Both the position numbers and the translations under genes were made by a program. From NCBI RefSeq assembly GCF_036669915.1, contig NC_089312.1:23994404-24058403 (forward strand): a stretch of DNA of 64,000 nucleotides, read 5' to 3'. Under the pieces are notes generated by a model, which was given only the letters and a program-made list of their open reading frames with translations, was not told where the DNA came from and did not search any database. This DNA is from Pocillopora verrucosa. Lineage: Eukaryota > Cnidaria > Anthozoa > Scleractinia > Pocilloporidae. Shown piece after piece: positions 1-11,600 of the stretch (positions within the stretch are counted from its first letter, which is position 1; every line of letters starts with the position of its first letter).

Positions 1-470
1 TATAATTCTACGGCGCCTTCTTCTCGTTCAGCAATGATCCCCACTCGAAGTCTGTCAACTTCACGTAAGTAATCTACACCGACATACACTAGTCCAGCGC
101 TGGACGCCAGCGCCATAATGGCTCGAATCACTTTGTAGTCTGGGGAAATCTCCTTACAAATCGCCCAAAGCATCAGAGAACCAAAGTTGAACATCCATGT
201 GCCGAACAAACTCCATAAGAGACGTTTTGACCTAGGAGAATCCATGACATCAAACACGGGTCTGTTGTACAGATATGTGGCCATACCAATCCCTGACAAG
301 GTCAGTGCTCCGTGGAACACAACTGATCTCGCATTCTTTCCGATGATAATCTGCTCTGCATAAACTTTCATTGAATGAAGTGCAAGTATAGAGTAGCCAG
401 CTAGACCACCGTAAGGTAGGTATTTCACAAGGGCTTTCTTCGCATCTCTCAAACTAATACTGGCCGCCAT
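1..470 (-). CDS. Unrecognised multi-pass membrane protein (5' part, runs off window)
   Basis: An uninterrupted reading frame starts at the ATG complementary to 468-470 (MAASISLRDAKKALVKYL) and stays open for about 156 codons to the window edge, so the C-terminus or further exons are missing. The start is supported by a short basic, amphipathic N-terminus after the ATG. Hydrophobic stretches can be seen near residues 20-35, 50-65, 85-105 and 115-130, suggesting about four membrane helices, and the visible part ends in a charged segment (YLREVDRLR then acidic residues). I do not recognise the family and see no catalytic motif. A foldback element begins about 130 bp upstream, so the promoter must be short or overlap repeat DNA. 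The open frame and hydrophobic pattern are seen directly; the membrane location is inferred. Confidence 0.6.
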   Translation of the reverse strand, partial: MAASISLRDAKKALVKYLPYGGLAGYSILALHSMKVYAEQIIIGKNARSVVFHGALTLSGIGMATYLYNRPVFDVMDSPRSKRLLWSLFGTWMFNFGSLMLWAICKEISPDYKVIRAIMALASSAGLVYVGVDYLREVDRLRVGIIAEREEGAVEL

Positions 471-599
471 TTTGAAATTCCCGTAGATAGTGTCCAGTCC
501 CTATGAGTAATACGATGAAAGCGCAATAAGATTTCTGGGATTGCGTACAAGAGCATCAGCCAACACTGCTCGCATTAGAGCGAAGTGAAGTTTGAACAT

Positions 600-771
600 A
601 CAATATGCACGCAAAAATATGCACGGATATTTGTTCGCAGACATAATCTGTTGCGAGATGCGAACAGTTTTCCGAAAGCAACGCCCGAGGAAAACTGTGA
701 ACTTCGAGAAACAGGTAATGTCCGAGGAAAAACATACCCGGCGAGCATATTTTCGCACCAAACGGAGGCTA
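600..771. repeat. Palindromic MITE-like element, copy 1
   Basis: The left part (TGCACGGATATTTG, GACATAATCTG, GCGAACAGTTTTCC) reappears in inverted, diverged form at the right end (GGAAAACTGTGAACTTCG, GGTAATGTCCGAGG, CATATTTTCGCACC). The same motifs occur in the element at 1542-1709, so the two belong to one family. This copy is more eroded, and its outer limits are approximate. Confidence 0.55.
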
Positions 772-1016
772 TTGTTTATTGTTTATTTTTATAAAATAAT
801 TTAAATAGTACGCGCGCTCTGATTGGCCATAAAACCATTTGACATGAGCGTATGTAAACACGGTTTTCGTTCCTCTTTCATTAGTTATTTTATGAAAGAC
901 GCTTCGCGTCGTGGTTTCCTACGCTTATCTCGTGTTCTCCCAATCTCCCGCGTGTTTACATCAGGCTATGTAAACACGGAAACCATTTTACATTTCTTCA
1001 GTTCAACACGCGAGGA

Positions 1017-1499
1017 AAGTGTTTACGAACAGCTTACCGTTTACGGCGGAGGATGTTCACTTTTCAGTGTTCTCTGGCACGATTTTGTGAACAATAAAAA
1101 CGTTCCTTTTTCTGTAACAACCACACAACGCTTTCTCATCTTGAATTAAATTTCAAACGAAGAGTTTTCTCTATTAGACGTAAGATTTAAAAACTGGGAA
1201 ACATCAGTTAGGGAATAATCCTCGCTTATGATTCATCAAGTACTTTTGCTTGCGCGCGATTGGTCTTCTTAATGCAGTACTGGGTGATATCTAAGAACAT
1301 CACCCGAGCGATATTCCCTAATTCTTAAGGCTTACGTCCAATGCCATAAGTCTTCGTTTCAAATTTAATACAAGATGAAAGAGCGTTTTGTAGTTGTAAC
1401 AGAGGAGGGGAAATCTTCTTTTGTTCATTAAGTCGTACCAGAAAACACTCAAAAGAAAACAGCCCAAGCTGCGTACAGTGAGCTGTTCGTAAACATTTT
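1017..1499. repeat. Large foldback (inverted-repeat) element, about 480 bp
   Basis: The left arm begins AAGTGTTTACGAACAGCT and the right arm ends AGCTGTTCGTAAACATTT. Further paired blocks run inward: TGTAACAACCACACAACGC against GCGTTTTGTAGTTGTAACA, and TTAGGGAATAATCC against ATATTCCCTAA. Arms of roughly 160 bp or more on each side leave only a small centre. No transposase ORF lies inside, so this is a non-autonomous element or a long cruciform-forming palindrome. Confidence 0.7.
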
Positions 1500-1541
1500 T
1501 TCACCCGTATTGTATAGCATTTGATGGATGTTAAATTTAGT

Positions 1542-1709
1542 AGCCTCTATTTGGGCGAAAATATGTACGGATATTTGTCCTTGGACATTATCTGTTCATC
1601 GAAGCTCGCAGTTTTCCTCAAGCTTCACTTTCGGAAAACTGTTCGCATCTTGAAAAAGATAATGTCCGCGTACAAATATCCGTACACATTTTCGTGCCAA
1701 ATAGAGGCT
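1542..1709. repeat. Palindromic MITE with AGCCTCTATTTGG ends
   Basis: The element starts AGCCTCTATTTGGGCG and ends with the inverse CGTGCCAAATAGAGGCT. Inside, GTACGGATATTTGT pairs with ACAAATATCCGTAC and GGACATTATCT with AGATAATGTCC. It is bounded by T at 1541 and A at 1710, compatible with insertion at TA. It has no coding capacity and is related to the eroded copy at 600-771. Confidence 0.75.
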
Positions 1710-2358
1710 ATGGTTTACATACCCCCCCCCCCAGTTTTAGCTGGGGATATTTGGTCACCTGATCACGGTTTGACCAATCGTGCGCGAGCAAAATATTTGT
1801 TTCATTTACAATGACCGTGATCGCCATGGTTATATATGTAACAAATATGTTAAAAGCGGTGAACCACGTAAGAATTCACCTCAATAGCATCCACAGGGGA
1901 CAGTGGAATAGGAATCGTCATAGTGCGATTAAGGAACACCCGCCCGAGTTGGCCTGTTAGTACCAAACTCCCTGTGGGAGGAGAAATGGGCGAAAAATTC
2001 CCTACAGGAAGAAAGGGACAACAAGGAGAGCTAAAGGAAAATAAACTTCCCATTTCTGACTTTCAGTGACGTGTTCCTCGGGGATCAATGGTTAAAAATT
2101 ACAGTATTTATAGATCTTTCACCTCGATCATTTAAAAAGAACATAAATGAAAAAAGGGGGTAAATTTCTGAAGAAAATGTGGTGCCGCGTCTTTGGAGGG
2201 TATTACAAAATAATTCGGTCGATCAACTGAGTTGATAATGTAAATCAGCCACTGTAAAGAGTTTCTAGATCTGACGTTTGGAGCGTTGGTCCTCACCCCT
2301 TTGACAGATCGACCGTTGCTGCCGATACACAATACAAATCCAATTCCTATCAAATTAC

Positions 2359-2366
2359 TGACGTCA
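2359..2366. promoter_or_regulatory. Perfect CRE palindrome upstream of CDADC1
   Basis: TGACGTCA, the consensus CREB/ATF site, lies about 98 bp upstream of the chosen CDADC1 start codon. The match is seen directly; use as a promoter element is inferred from position. Confidence 0.4.
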
Positions 2367-2463
2367 CGCGTTATGGACCTCTTAGGGCTCTCAACATTTG
2401 GTGATGTGACATAGCATTAACATATCATCGACGACGGCCATCTTTTTGTTTAAAGCCCTCATA

Positions 2464-3711
2464 ATGGCGTCCAGTAAACCTATCTACACAGACCGTGGTT
2501 CTAGGATATCTAAGGAGAATCTATGCATGATTATTGCCCTATGGATGGGAGAACGTCAACTTCAATCTGAAGAAGACGACTCTTACCATAAAGTTGGTGC
2601 TGTACTTGTGCGTCCCGACGAAATGATTCATACCGTTGATTGCAGCCGTGATGGCGTCCATGGAATTGCACGGTTGATGATTAAGCACTATGATGTGGCT
2701 AAAGATTGTAAAGTCTTTGTGTCGAGAAAGCCGTGCTCCTTTTGCGCAAAGCTTCTGGTACAGTCTCAAGTTAAGAGGGTCTTCTATCTACCTATTAAGC
2801 CTGAGTACAAAGTTGAAGAGAAATTAAAGGAGGAAATGTTACGCGTCGATAACTTGTTCAAAACAAGCTGCATAAGCCAGTCTGTTTTCGTCCCTAAAGT
2901 AGGGAAAGAAGTGTTTGCCAAGGCTGAGAAATTAAAAGAAACGCCTAAGGATATTAGAGATAGCATAAAAAATGAGCGGTTTGCACAGTACTGGATTGAA
3001 GACTGGATGGAGAGAGCGAAAACTCATCTTCCATGGCCAGCTTTTGATGATAACATGAAACAACAGGTTCGAGATGATTTCGAGGAGACCATGGAATGGA
3101 TGGCTCGGATTTTAATCGGAATGGAAAAGGGATACACAGTTAAGCAGATCAACGCCACGTCAAAGAACGGGACCGTCTCCTTTGACCCAGAGAGAAATGA
3201 AGAGCATAAAACTGCTTCTCTTCGTTTTATAACCTTAGCTCAATTTTTAGCCGAACGATCAGACGATCCGAAAACAGGAGTGGGGGCGGTGATTATCAAC
3301 GAAGCGCAAGAGATCCTCGCTCTTGGGTGGAATGGATTCCCCACAAAGGCGCTTTATGGCGAGTTTCCAAGGGCTTCACATGACGACAACGCTGAAGACA
3401 AGAAGTACCCGTACATGATTCACGCTGAACAAAACGCCCTGCTAATGCGGAACACCAAGAGCCTGACGCACGGAATCTTGTTTGTAACGAAGACGCCGTG
3501 TGATGAATGCACCCCACTTATTGAGATGGAAGGTATAAAAACTGTTATTCTGGGCCAAGGATTGAAAACAGAGAAAGGGTCAGACGGAACATTGAGTTAT
3601 ATTAAGTTTGATAAAAAAGTTAAAGCTGGTGTCTTCAATTGTTTTGAAATGAGGATCACTGACAATAAACCTCCTCCCGAGAAAGCCGTACAAAACCTGT
3701 CTCAAATGTGA
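2464..3711 (+). CDS. CDADC1: CDADC1-like protein with two cytidine/dCMP deaminase domains (single exon)
   Basis: An intact 415-codon ORF from ATG at 2464 (MASSKPIYTD). The frame is open a few codons further upstream but without an ATG. Domain 1 (about 18-115) keeps His66 and the PCSFC pair (Cys91, Cys94) but has HGI where an active enzyme has H[AV]E, so the catalytic glutamate is missing. Domain 2 (about 252-395) has the complete zinc and catalytic set HAEQNAL (His320, Glu322) and PCDEC (Cys346, Cys349). This layout, an inactive N-terminal plus an active C-terminal deaminase domain, fits CDADC1. The family deaminates deoxycytidine nucleotides, and dCTP has been proposed as substrate for the vertebrate protein. 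At 415 residues it is shorter than vertebrate CDADC1 (about 510). It has no intron, unlike its neighbours, which suggests a retrocopy or ancient intron loss. An AATAAA signal follows at 3775-3780. Confidence 0.85.
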   Translation: MASSKPIYTDRGSRISKENLCMIIALWMGERQLQSEEDDSYHKVGAVLVRPDEMIHTVDCSRDGVHGIARLMIKHYDVAKDCKVFVSRKPCSFCAKLLVQSQVKRVFYLPIKPEYKVEEKLKEEMLRVDNLFKTSCISQSVFVPKVGKEVFAKAEKLKETPKDIRDSIKNERFAQYWIEDWMERAKTHLPWPAFDDNMKQQVRDDFEETMEWMARILIGMEKGYTVKQINATSKNGTVSFDPERNEEHKTASLRFITLAQFLAERSDDPKTGVGAVIINEAQEILALGWNGFPTKALYGEFPRASHDDNAEDKKYPYMIHAEQNALLMRNTKSLTHGILFVTKTPCDECTPLIEMEGIKTVILGQGLKTEKGSDGTLSYIKFDKKVKAGVFNCFEMRITDNKPPPEKAVQNLSQM

Positions 3712-5600
3712 AGAGAATCGGAGCTGAGGAAAAAGTTGACTGTTTATGCATTTTTCGGTATGGGAAAAATGTTAAATAAAATTAATTAGATTTAATTCAG
3801 TTTAAGTTTGAGGTGACTGACCGCGAGAGTGACTTTGAAGATCAGTCTCAATTTTTTTGTCTTATCTATTTCATTTGAGTCACCTGATAATGGTCTAGCC
3901 GGATCCGAGAATAGAGTTGCAAGTCGTATTATCGTCTTTTTTTGAGAGACAATTTACAAACCGTTCGAGACAACTCGAGGTGTTTGTGATTCCTTGATGG
4001 AGTTATTCTTCTGCTTTTTCAAGATTTAATTTCAGTCTGTTCGGTGTTGACAATAGACTTTTCTCTTGGTTTTGAATACTAAGCAAGTTTGGCCTTTCTT
4101 GGGATTCGTTAAGCAAGGAAACAATGCGTGACGCCAAACCTAAGGGGTCATTTTTTTACAAAAAAAACAAGCGATTAAATGAATAATCTAGTACAATAGT
4201 ACTTCGAAGACAATAAAGATTATGAAAGCAAAATTCGTCTATTCACATCACCTCTCAGTATTCAGCTTCGACTAGCGCTTTAAACCCAGTTTTCATCGAT
4301 AACGTCCAACCACACAGAAGGCCGACGAAAAATAGATAATATACATCTTGTGGCGTTCTATCACAAATAGTGCAATCTGATCGGCTGCGCTACTCGCTCT
4401 CTAGTCTGTGATAAATAGTGAGTACAGTGAACAGCTTCAGAGTAAGTGGTTGAAAAAAAAACAAAATAAAAGCTTTTGCCTGCCTTCTGATATGTTTTGA
4501 ACAACTAGTAGATTTATACCGAATTAATTAGATTACTTGCCCTCGATCTCTGTCTGGGCTTCGCCATAGTTAACTTTCACGTGACAGGAATGTAATTGTA
4601 AAAGTAGCGTTAGGGATCCACGAAACTTCCTGAATATTACAGTCCGTTCATTACTACTGCTGACAATCGTAAGATCACCTGAAAAAAAAAACAGTACCCA
4701 AAACGTGTATTTATTTTCTTTCTTACGAGTGTAACAAGTTTCCTTTTGTTTCGACGATACACAAGTCAAAACCATTATTATAACTCTACGATAACTTAAA
4801 ACTCTGGAAACTTCTTGACACGTGTTTAGTTGTCATTGAGTCATTGCTCGTTCTCGCCCTAAAGTCAATCAAAGGGAAAAAAATTTCATGCCGCCCCAAA
4901 ACGCACACCTCGCCCTTCAGTGCGTTCCTGCCACCTTCTGTTTTATAACGCGAAACACGGTTTGGCGGCCCTAAAGTGATTGGGTGGCTCGTGTTCAACC
5001 CTTTAACCCCTCAGAGTGACTAGCATCTAATTTCTCCGAACAGTATAACCCCTGCATCGCACGGTGAGGTACTGAGAATGAAGGAAATGATCACCAATTA
5101 AATATTCTCTTGATTGATATACAAATTCTCCTTGTCAGCACCTTAGGAATTGTATAGAAAACAGTATCGAGAACATGCATACTGATGTTAGGGTGTCAAG
5201 GGTTAATTAAAAACGGACTCCTGTTTATTATTGGTACGATTAGAGCTACGATCTCGGTAGTTAGTTTAACCCCGTCAGGCTACAACACCAAAAAATCATC
5301 TGTCGTTATACGCAATTTGGCATAAAACATATTTCGTATTATTATAGCTCAGACGTGAACTGTCACTTGATCACAGCAGTAGTCTAGTGGAACCTGGATG
5401 CGGCTACAGTTTTAATTCCTTATCTTGGGCGACATGTTCAACAATGAATTTAAGAGCTGTGAAGCCAAAATGGCTGAGATAGGAATCTTTCAATTCAGTC
5501 CAACAATGTGTTCAACACAAGTCATGTTTACGATAATATACCGAAACTTTCACGAATGTTCACGTATGAAACACGAAATGTTTTTTTTCCTTTTTGTTTA
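3712..5600. other. Intergenic region between CDADC1 and CARF 3' ends
   Basis: The two genes converge here. It holds the CDADC1 3' UTR with AATAAA at 3775-3780 and, on the minus strand, an AATAAA (TTTATT at 5224-5229) about 375 nt past the CARF stop that could end the CARF transcript. I see no convincing gene; the short minus-strand ORFs at 4533-4998 have no recognisable features. Confidence 0.5.
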
Positions 5601-8600
5601 CTAAGTAAAAACTTCAGGGTTATTAAGGGTGGGAACAGCACTCGAGTGAGAAGCAACAGCAGCTGTGTTCTCAGTCAACTGTTGGTCACTTTCAAACACA
5701 AGTGGCATGTTCATATGTTCACTGTTACTGGTGGATTCTGTGGACGGAGTTTGCATGCTGTAGTCTTGAATACCATGTTCTTCGCCTGTTGTGATCAAAC
5801 TGTTGTCATCTTCAACTGTAAGTTGTTTAGTTTCGTCAGAAGCTACTTCCATTGGAGTACAGACACCTTGCGCGGTTTCTAAGGGGGCAGACTCTGTTTG
5901 AGAAACTCTACAAATATCGGTAGCAAACTGCGCATTAGTTTGTTGTGGCGTCCCTGTAATTTGCACGGGAGCTGTGAAAGACTGGGCACTCTGTGCGACA
6001 AGTTTCTCCTCTTGGTTTCCAAGTAAAGAGTCACTGTTTTCACTATAATCTCTCACAACTCCCTGTCCACCCGGTAGTGACTGCAAAACTGATTCGGTCA
6101 CCATGTCCATTGATCGTGTTTCCATGGTAAGAAAATTCTCACTCACATCAGTTTGTGATAGACTGTTAAGCTGGGTGTTTCCAGCTGCCTGTACAGTGGT
6201 AGACGTTGGCGCGTTAACTACTGGTGACTGTTCACTTGTTCTTTCACTCTCTACTTGTCCGTCAGCCTACAGGAAATTTAAAGTTTTTGTTACAATTGCA
6301 TGAAATGGTCAATTAGAAATTACATTAATGAGGGAAAAGACAGAGAGAACTCTCTTTTTGCATAGGGCTACGTGATGGTTTCTGGCGCATAAAACTCCTT
6401 CGAAACGTGGTACCTGTTGATCATCAAAGACGACTTCCTTAACCAGTGACGTAAAGTCCATTCCAAGAGCCTGGCGCTTGGTTTGCGGTTCACCCTCGAC
6501 GCTCTCTTCTTCACAATTAGCTTGTTTTGTGTCTTCCCTGGATGTTGCTGCACTGAGAACAGCTTCAACAGCTGCTTGGGCCGTCATCACCTGCCCTGGA
6601 ACTAAAAAAAAGTGAAATTTTCACATAAAGCTCTAGCAAGTTTAAATGAACGCGTCGAATCCTGGCTCGGATCTTTAAGAGATTGATTTAATAAGAAAAT
6701 AGAGAGCAGACGATAATTCAAAGTAAAAATGAGCAAACTGCTTGAAGCGCGGGAAAACATGAGTGACCGAATCTCGATTGGTTTTGGTTTAGGATATCAT
6801 TGGCCAAAAGAGTGGCGCGAATTTTCTCGACAAATCAAAGACGGAAGAGAGGCAAAACCAATGCAAACCTCTATATTCATGTGAAAATTGCTCTAGTTTT
6901 GCGCGATTCTGTGTAACACAGGCTCAGTTTCTGCTGGTGACCTATGGAGTCGGTCTTCCATTTTTCTTCCAAGAAAAAAAATAAGGAAGGGGGTGGGGGG
7001 GGCAGACTTATTATTTATATAATATTATTTTGTAGCATATCTCCCGGACAGCGTGTAGTTATCGTACCTATTTTCACATGGCGTAGTTATATGGATATTG
7101 ACACAAGCAAAGTTTTGAGGGTAACTAGACTAAAGGACAAAACGAGATGTAAATAAAAGAAACAACCTTAACATTTTTTACCAGCATAGGACAAATAAAA
7201 AATCGATTCCAAAGAGAGTTACCGGAATCGTGTGCCTGACTGCTGTCTGCTATCTGGACTGTTCCAAGGTTTGAACCAACTCTGATCACAGGGCTAGTAC
7301 CTCCTGCAGATGCCTGCAGTGCAGAGTCGAGCATGCTCAAAATGTTACCTGACTGTCCATGAGCTGCAAGGTAAGCTGCAGACACAGGCACTTGGTTGAT
7401 ACTGTCCGTTTGTTGAGATGTTAAGAAAGCCACAGCACCACGACTGCTGTCCAGTGCTTGTGGAATGAATGCAACAGTTTGGGGGGTTGCTGCTGACCCC
7501 TGTGTCTGGGCTGTTGTGTTGGCTTGTGGAATGAATGCTACTGCTTGTGAACCAGCTGCAGAATGTAGTGAAGCATGGCTCAAGCTTGCCACCTGTGATG
7601 CTGGTATGGTTAAAGAGAGTGTTGTTGGTGTCTCAGAATCTGATTGACCAGAGAAGAAACTGCTGGCATTCACAACTATTACAACTTGACCTGTGTGGAA
7701 ATCATTGCAAAAAGAAAGTATAAAAATTGTGAAAATCAATAAAGACACCCCTTTTTCAAAAGGAAGACACTTATAATACATAATAATCCTTTTCATCCTT
7801 AAAGCTGTCTAAGGACCACATGCTACTTGTTTGGTTGGATTTATATTAAGACAACATCTCCCAGTTGGTAATTTCCTCAATTTAATTACTTGTATCCTTG
7901 TTTTAAACAAAGATTACTGTAAAGAGAATCAATGATACCAAGGCTCAAGTTCAACTTTTTTTAAAATTTGTTTTGGTAGCTTAAAATAATAAAATAGTCA
8001 GCATACATGCAGTTCTAGTCCCAAGAGGAAGCAAAAAAAAAAAAAAAAGACAGAAAAAAATTGAGACAGAAATGTTTTGCAAGTTTATAGTTCACCAGGT
8101 TGGGAACTTACCAGGTTGCAAATTTAGACTCAAAATTCTCTTTTCTTCATCTCATGGTAACTAACCTGGTCTCAGTGTGGAGCCCTGCTTACTAGTGGCT
8201 CTGGGGATTACTTTTAGCTTAAATAACAATCTGTCTTCACACAAACCTAAATCATTAACATGGGTATTCTTACCTTCATCTCTACCAGTCCCAGAGCCCT
8301 GAGTGATAAGTATCTGTGGCTGAGAAGAAATATCTACTTCTGCTGTTTCTCCTTCACTTCCCTGGATAATTTCTAATTGTTGTGTTTCACTGCCTTGGAA
8401 ATTTTCCCTGCCAGACTACAAAAGCAATTTCAGTACTGACTAAAAAGCCAAGACATCAATATTTGAGATAAATCAATTACAGTTAAGCATGCTCTTATGG
8501 GTGATTTTGAGTGAGTGGCCATCAGCCACAGAAGATGGGCAGGTAAGCAGCATAACAATGCCACCAATAATCACAATTGGAGGGCTCAGAGCAAGAACGA

Positions 8601-11600
8601 CCCCTTGATTTTTCGGCCATTTTTGAAAGTGATGATAGAAATAGATTTCATTTGGACTGAAAATCAAGTAAAGCAATGATCCTCATGCATGCTGCAATTT
8701 AAGCAATTGTAGAAAAGCCTGAAAAAAATTCAAACTTCAAAGGGATTTGAACCCACGCCTCCTCAATATTAGTTGGCCCTACTACCAACTGAGCTAGGAA
8801 AGCCACTACTAATGCTGCAGAAACTCTAAGAGCCTGCTGGCAGACTAAAAAGATTACAAATATAGAAACTTTTTTTCTCCACTATGGATGGGAAAGCTAC
8901 TGATTACAGTCATTTTGAACTTCTTTCTTTCTTGGCAATAAAGTCATTTGTAACACTGTTTTTTTTTTAATTTTATGCAGTTATGTAGCTTATTATTTTG
9001 TTTACTATGGAACAAAACTAGTCTGAGGCAAGTTCTTGTCCTACCTGCTGAATCAACTGTTCTTGTTCTTGATTACTTAACATTGATGGACGTGCTGACT
9101 GGTACTGTTGCTGCATGCTAGCCAAAGCCTCAGCTGTCTGAGATGATTGTGATAGTTTTTCTGTTGGATGCTTTCGCTTACGCGTTTTCTCTTTGAGTTG
9201 TGGAGAGCTTGGTGGGAGATTTGTAAGCTATAAAATATAGGACAAAAATTTGTTTATTATATTTACAAGATAGTTCTCTGATAGTTTTTACATATAAGTA
9301 TGTTTACTGAAGCAAATGATCCTGCCAACATGTACCAGAAGACTAAGGAACAACACTTTAAATCTATCAGGATATTTTAAGCAACACGTGTTGAGAGTGG
9401 GAAATTAACATTCTTATTTAACCCTTAACTCACATACCAGGTAGACAAAAGATGAAAAGAAAGAAAAATATTGATTAGGGGGTTATTAATTGATCTAATA
9501 ACAAATTCTCAGAGCTAAAATCATAAGTATAGTATTGCAGACAGTAAGGAGAATTACTTAAGAGATCTTGAGAGTGAAAAGAAAATTCATAGAAAATTCA
9601 CAAAGAAAAATTGCACCTAAAATTTGAATGCACTTGAAAGCAACTAACCAACTCAACTTACTGGGGGAAGTGGCAAAAGAGCTCCAGTAGCTAGTGCCAT
9701 CTGTGCTTGGTGAATATGATTCTGGATATCAATGATGGTAGGGAAATATGACTTGTTATGTCTGGGAGGTGGTTCTAAGTTGACAAAGAGTTCTTTCTCC
9801 ACATACTCCTTTAAGCAGTGCTTAACAGTGTAAATCCCAGTGACACCTCGAGCCACAAGTTCACGAATCTTATGCATGACCTCAGGATTGAGACGTTGAC
9901 CTTGACTGTCACCCTCATCAGGGTCCATGGGAATGTCATCCACATCATGGTATTCATGAGCTAATGGAAGAGGGAGCTGCACATAGTACCTAAAAGATTA
10001 ACACCAGGATCAGACAATGACCTCACAAGTGGGTTCTCTTTGTGCTGCAAACATCCCTAGGAAAGTAGGAATTAGACTTTCATTAAAAAACCCGAAAATC
10101 CACTGACCAGGAGAGCAGAATATGATATAATATAATTGTTCCTTAGAAAGAAGCACTAATTTCCAAATTCTTACTGGTAAAAAAAAAAGCCTTTATACGG
10201 GCTCAAGTGGCCCATGGGGCCAGTGCTTAACTCCGGTTTTCTTAGCATGAAGCAGCTAGGAGTATTGCTACTCCCCCCTGGATGGGATGCTAGTCCATCA
10301 TTTGCAAATGTGCTGGGGGGGTAACCCTGCGATGGACTAGCATCCCATATTCTGCTCTCTTACTGGCCTTAGTACAAAATATTTTTTTAATCAAAAATTA
10401 ACAATTTAATCTCTGTTTAAGTTACCTCTCTTCTCCTCCAACATGAACCCCCACAAGCCGTAATGCTGTAAGTGCTCTTTCCTGAGCCTGACGAATATTT
10501 TTTCCCTCCAGATTTGGATCTATCCTAAACTCTGGAAATTTGCGTACTTTTTTGATATATATCCTTGCAGGACAAGTTGGGCGATGTCTTTTGACAGGAT
10601 GGCCATGTTCATCATAGTCAACTTGTTTCTTGTTTACAGAACCTTTTCTTCTTGGACCATATTGACATTCCATAACTGTTGCCCGGCGACCTTAAAAATG
10701 TATCATACCTACGTGTTAATTGCTGGAGTAAAATAACAGTTCAATTAAGTGGATAATTTTTCCCTTTCCAGGATCTTTCATTCTAGTTCAGTTTTCAAGC
10801 TGATATTTTTTTGGTGTGTGTGATCTAACTTTTGCTTTTAGACCTTTCTTAAAAACTCTGCACCTTCTTGTAAACCTGATACTGTGAGAAATCACTAAAT
10901 ATAATTTACACAAAGTTAAGTGTTTTAAAATTTACAATCCTATTTGCCTTGATCTTCAAATAGTACAATATGTATCTTGTCAATGAGAAAGGTGATGGGA
11001 AGAAGAAAAAACATTAAGAAAACTCTGCTTGAATTTAAACCAGACTCTTGGAGCTTAAACTATAAGGAACGTACAACAAACAGGAGAGAAAATTTGTAAT
11101 ACAATCTGGTGAGAAAAAATGCTGATTTGAAGACTGAATGTCAGATACATGTCAAACTGCTAGGGTTACCCTCTTCATTTAAGACCATGGTTAGAACAAA
11201 TACATCTTTCTTATTAAACCAATGTAAAAAACTGGAAGATCATCAGGACTGAGGCAATCAGAGCAGTAAATAAGGCTCTATGATGCAGCTAATGTTACAA
11301 GGGTCACCCCCATAAAAATTCCATTGATGATTGAATTTGATCAAAATTCTTTGGTTCCGGTCCTTGGCACTGATTGATAAAACTAAATTAAATTGTTATC
11401 AATGTTCACTTCCTGTAGTGTGGTTCTTTTATATTATTTCAATGACCCCCAAAACAAAGGTGGATTTATAACTAGCCCAAAATACCTGTATTCAGGAATG
11501 GTATTCCATCATAAGGAACATATTGGGATTTCCACATAAGACGAATTGATGGTTTAGCTGAAGAAGGGGATTGTCTGGTTCCCCAGCAACTGTTGGTGTG

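Larger units (their letters stand above)
471..2463. other. Intergenic region with foldback repeats
   Basis: About 2 kb between the left-edge gene and CDADC1, which point away from each other. It holds three palindromic elements (listed separately near 600-771, 1017-1499 and 1542-1709), a C homopolymer near 1721-1731, and part of a common palindromic repeat near 2200-2310 (a GTTGATAATGTAAAT...CTGACGTTTGGAGCGTT block). Short ORFs here, such as 823-1149, have no coding character that I can see. Confidence 0.6.

Noticed and set aside
2446..2463. Longer CDADC1 frame beginning upstream of the ATG
   Set aside because: The six extra codons begin at TTG, not ATG; the ATG at 2464 is the plausible start.
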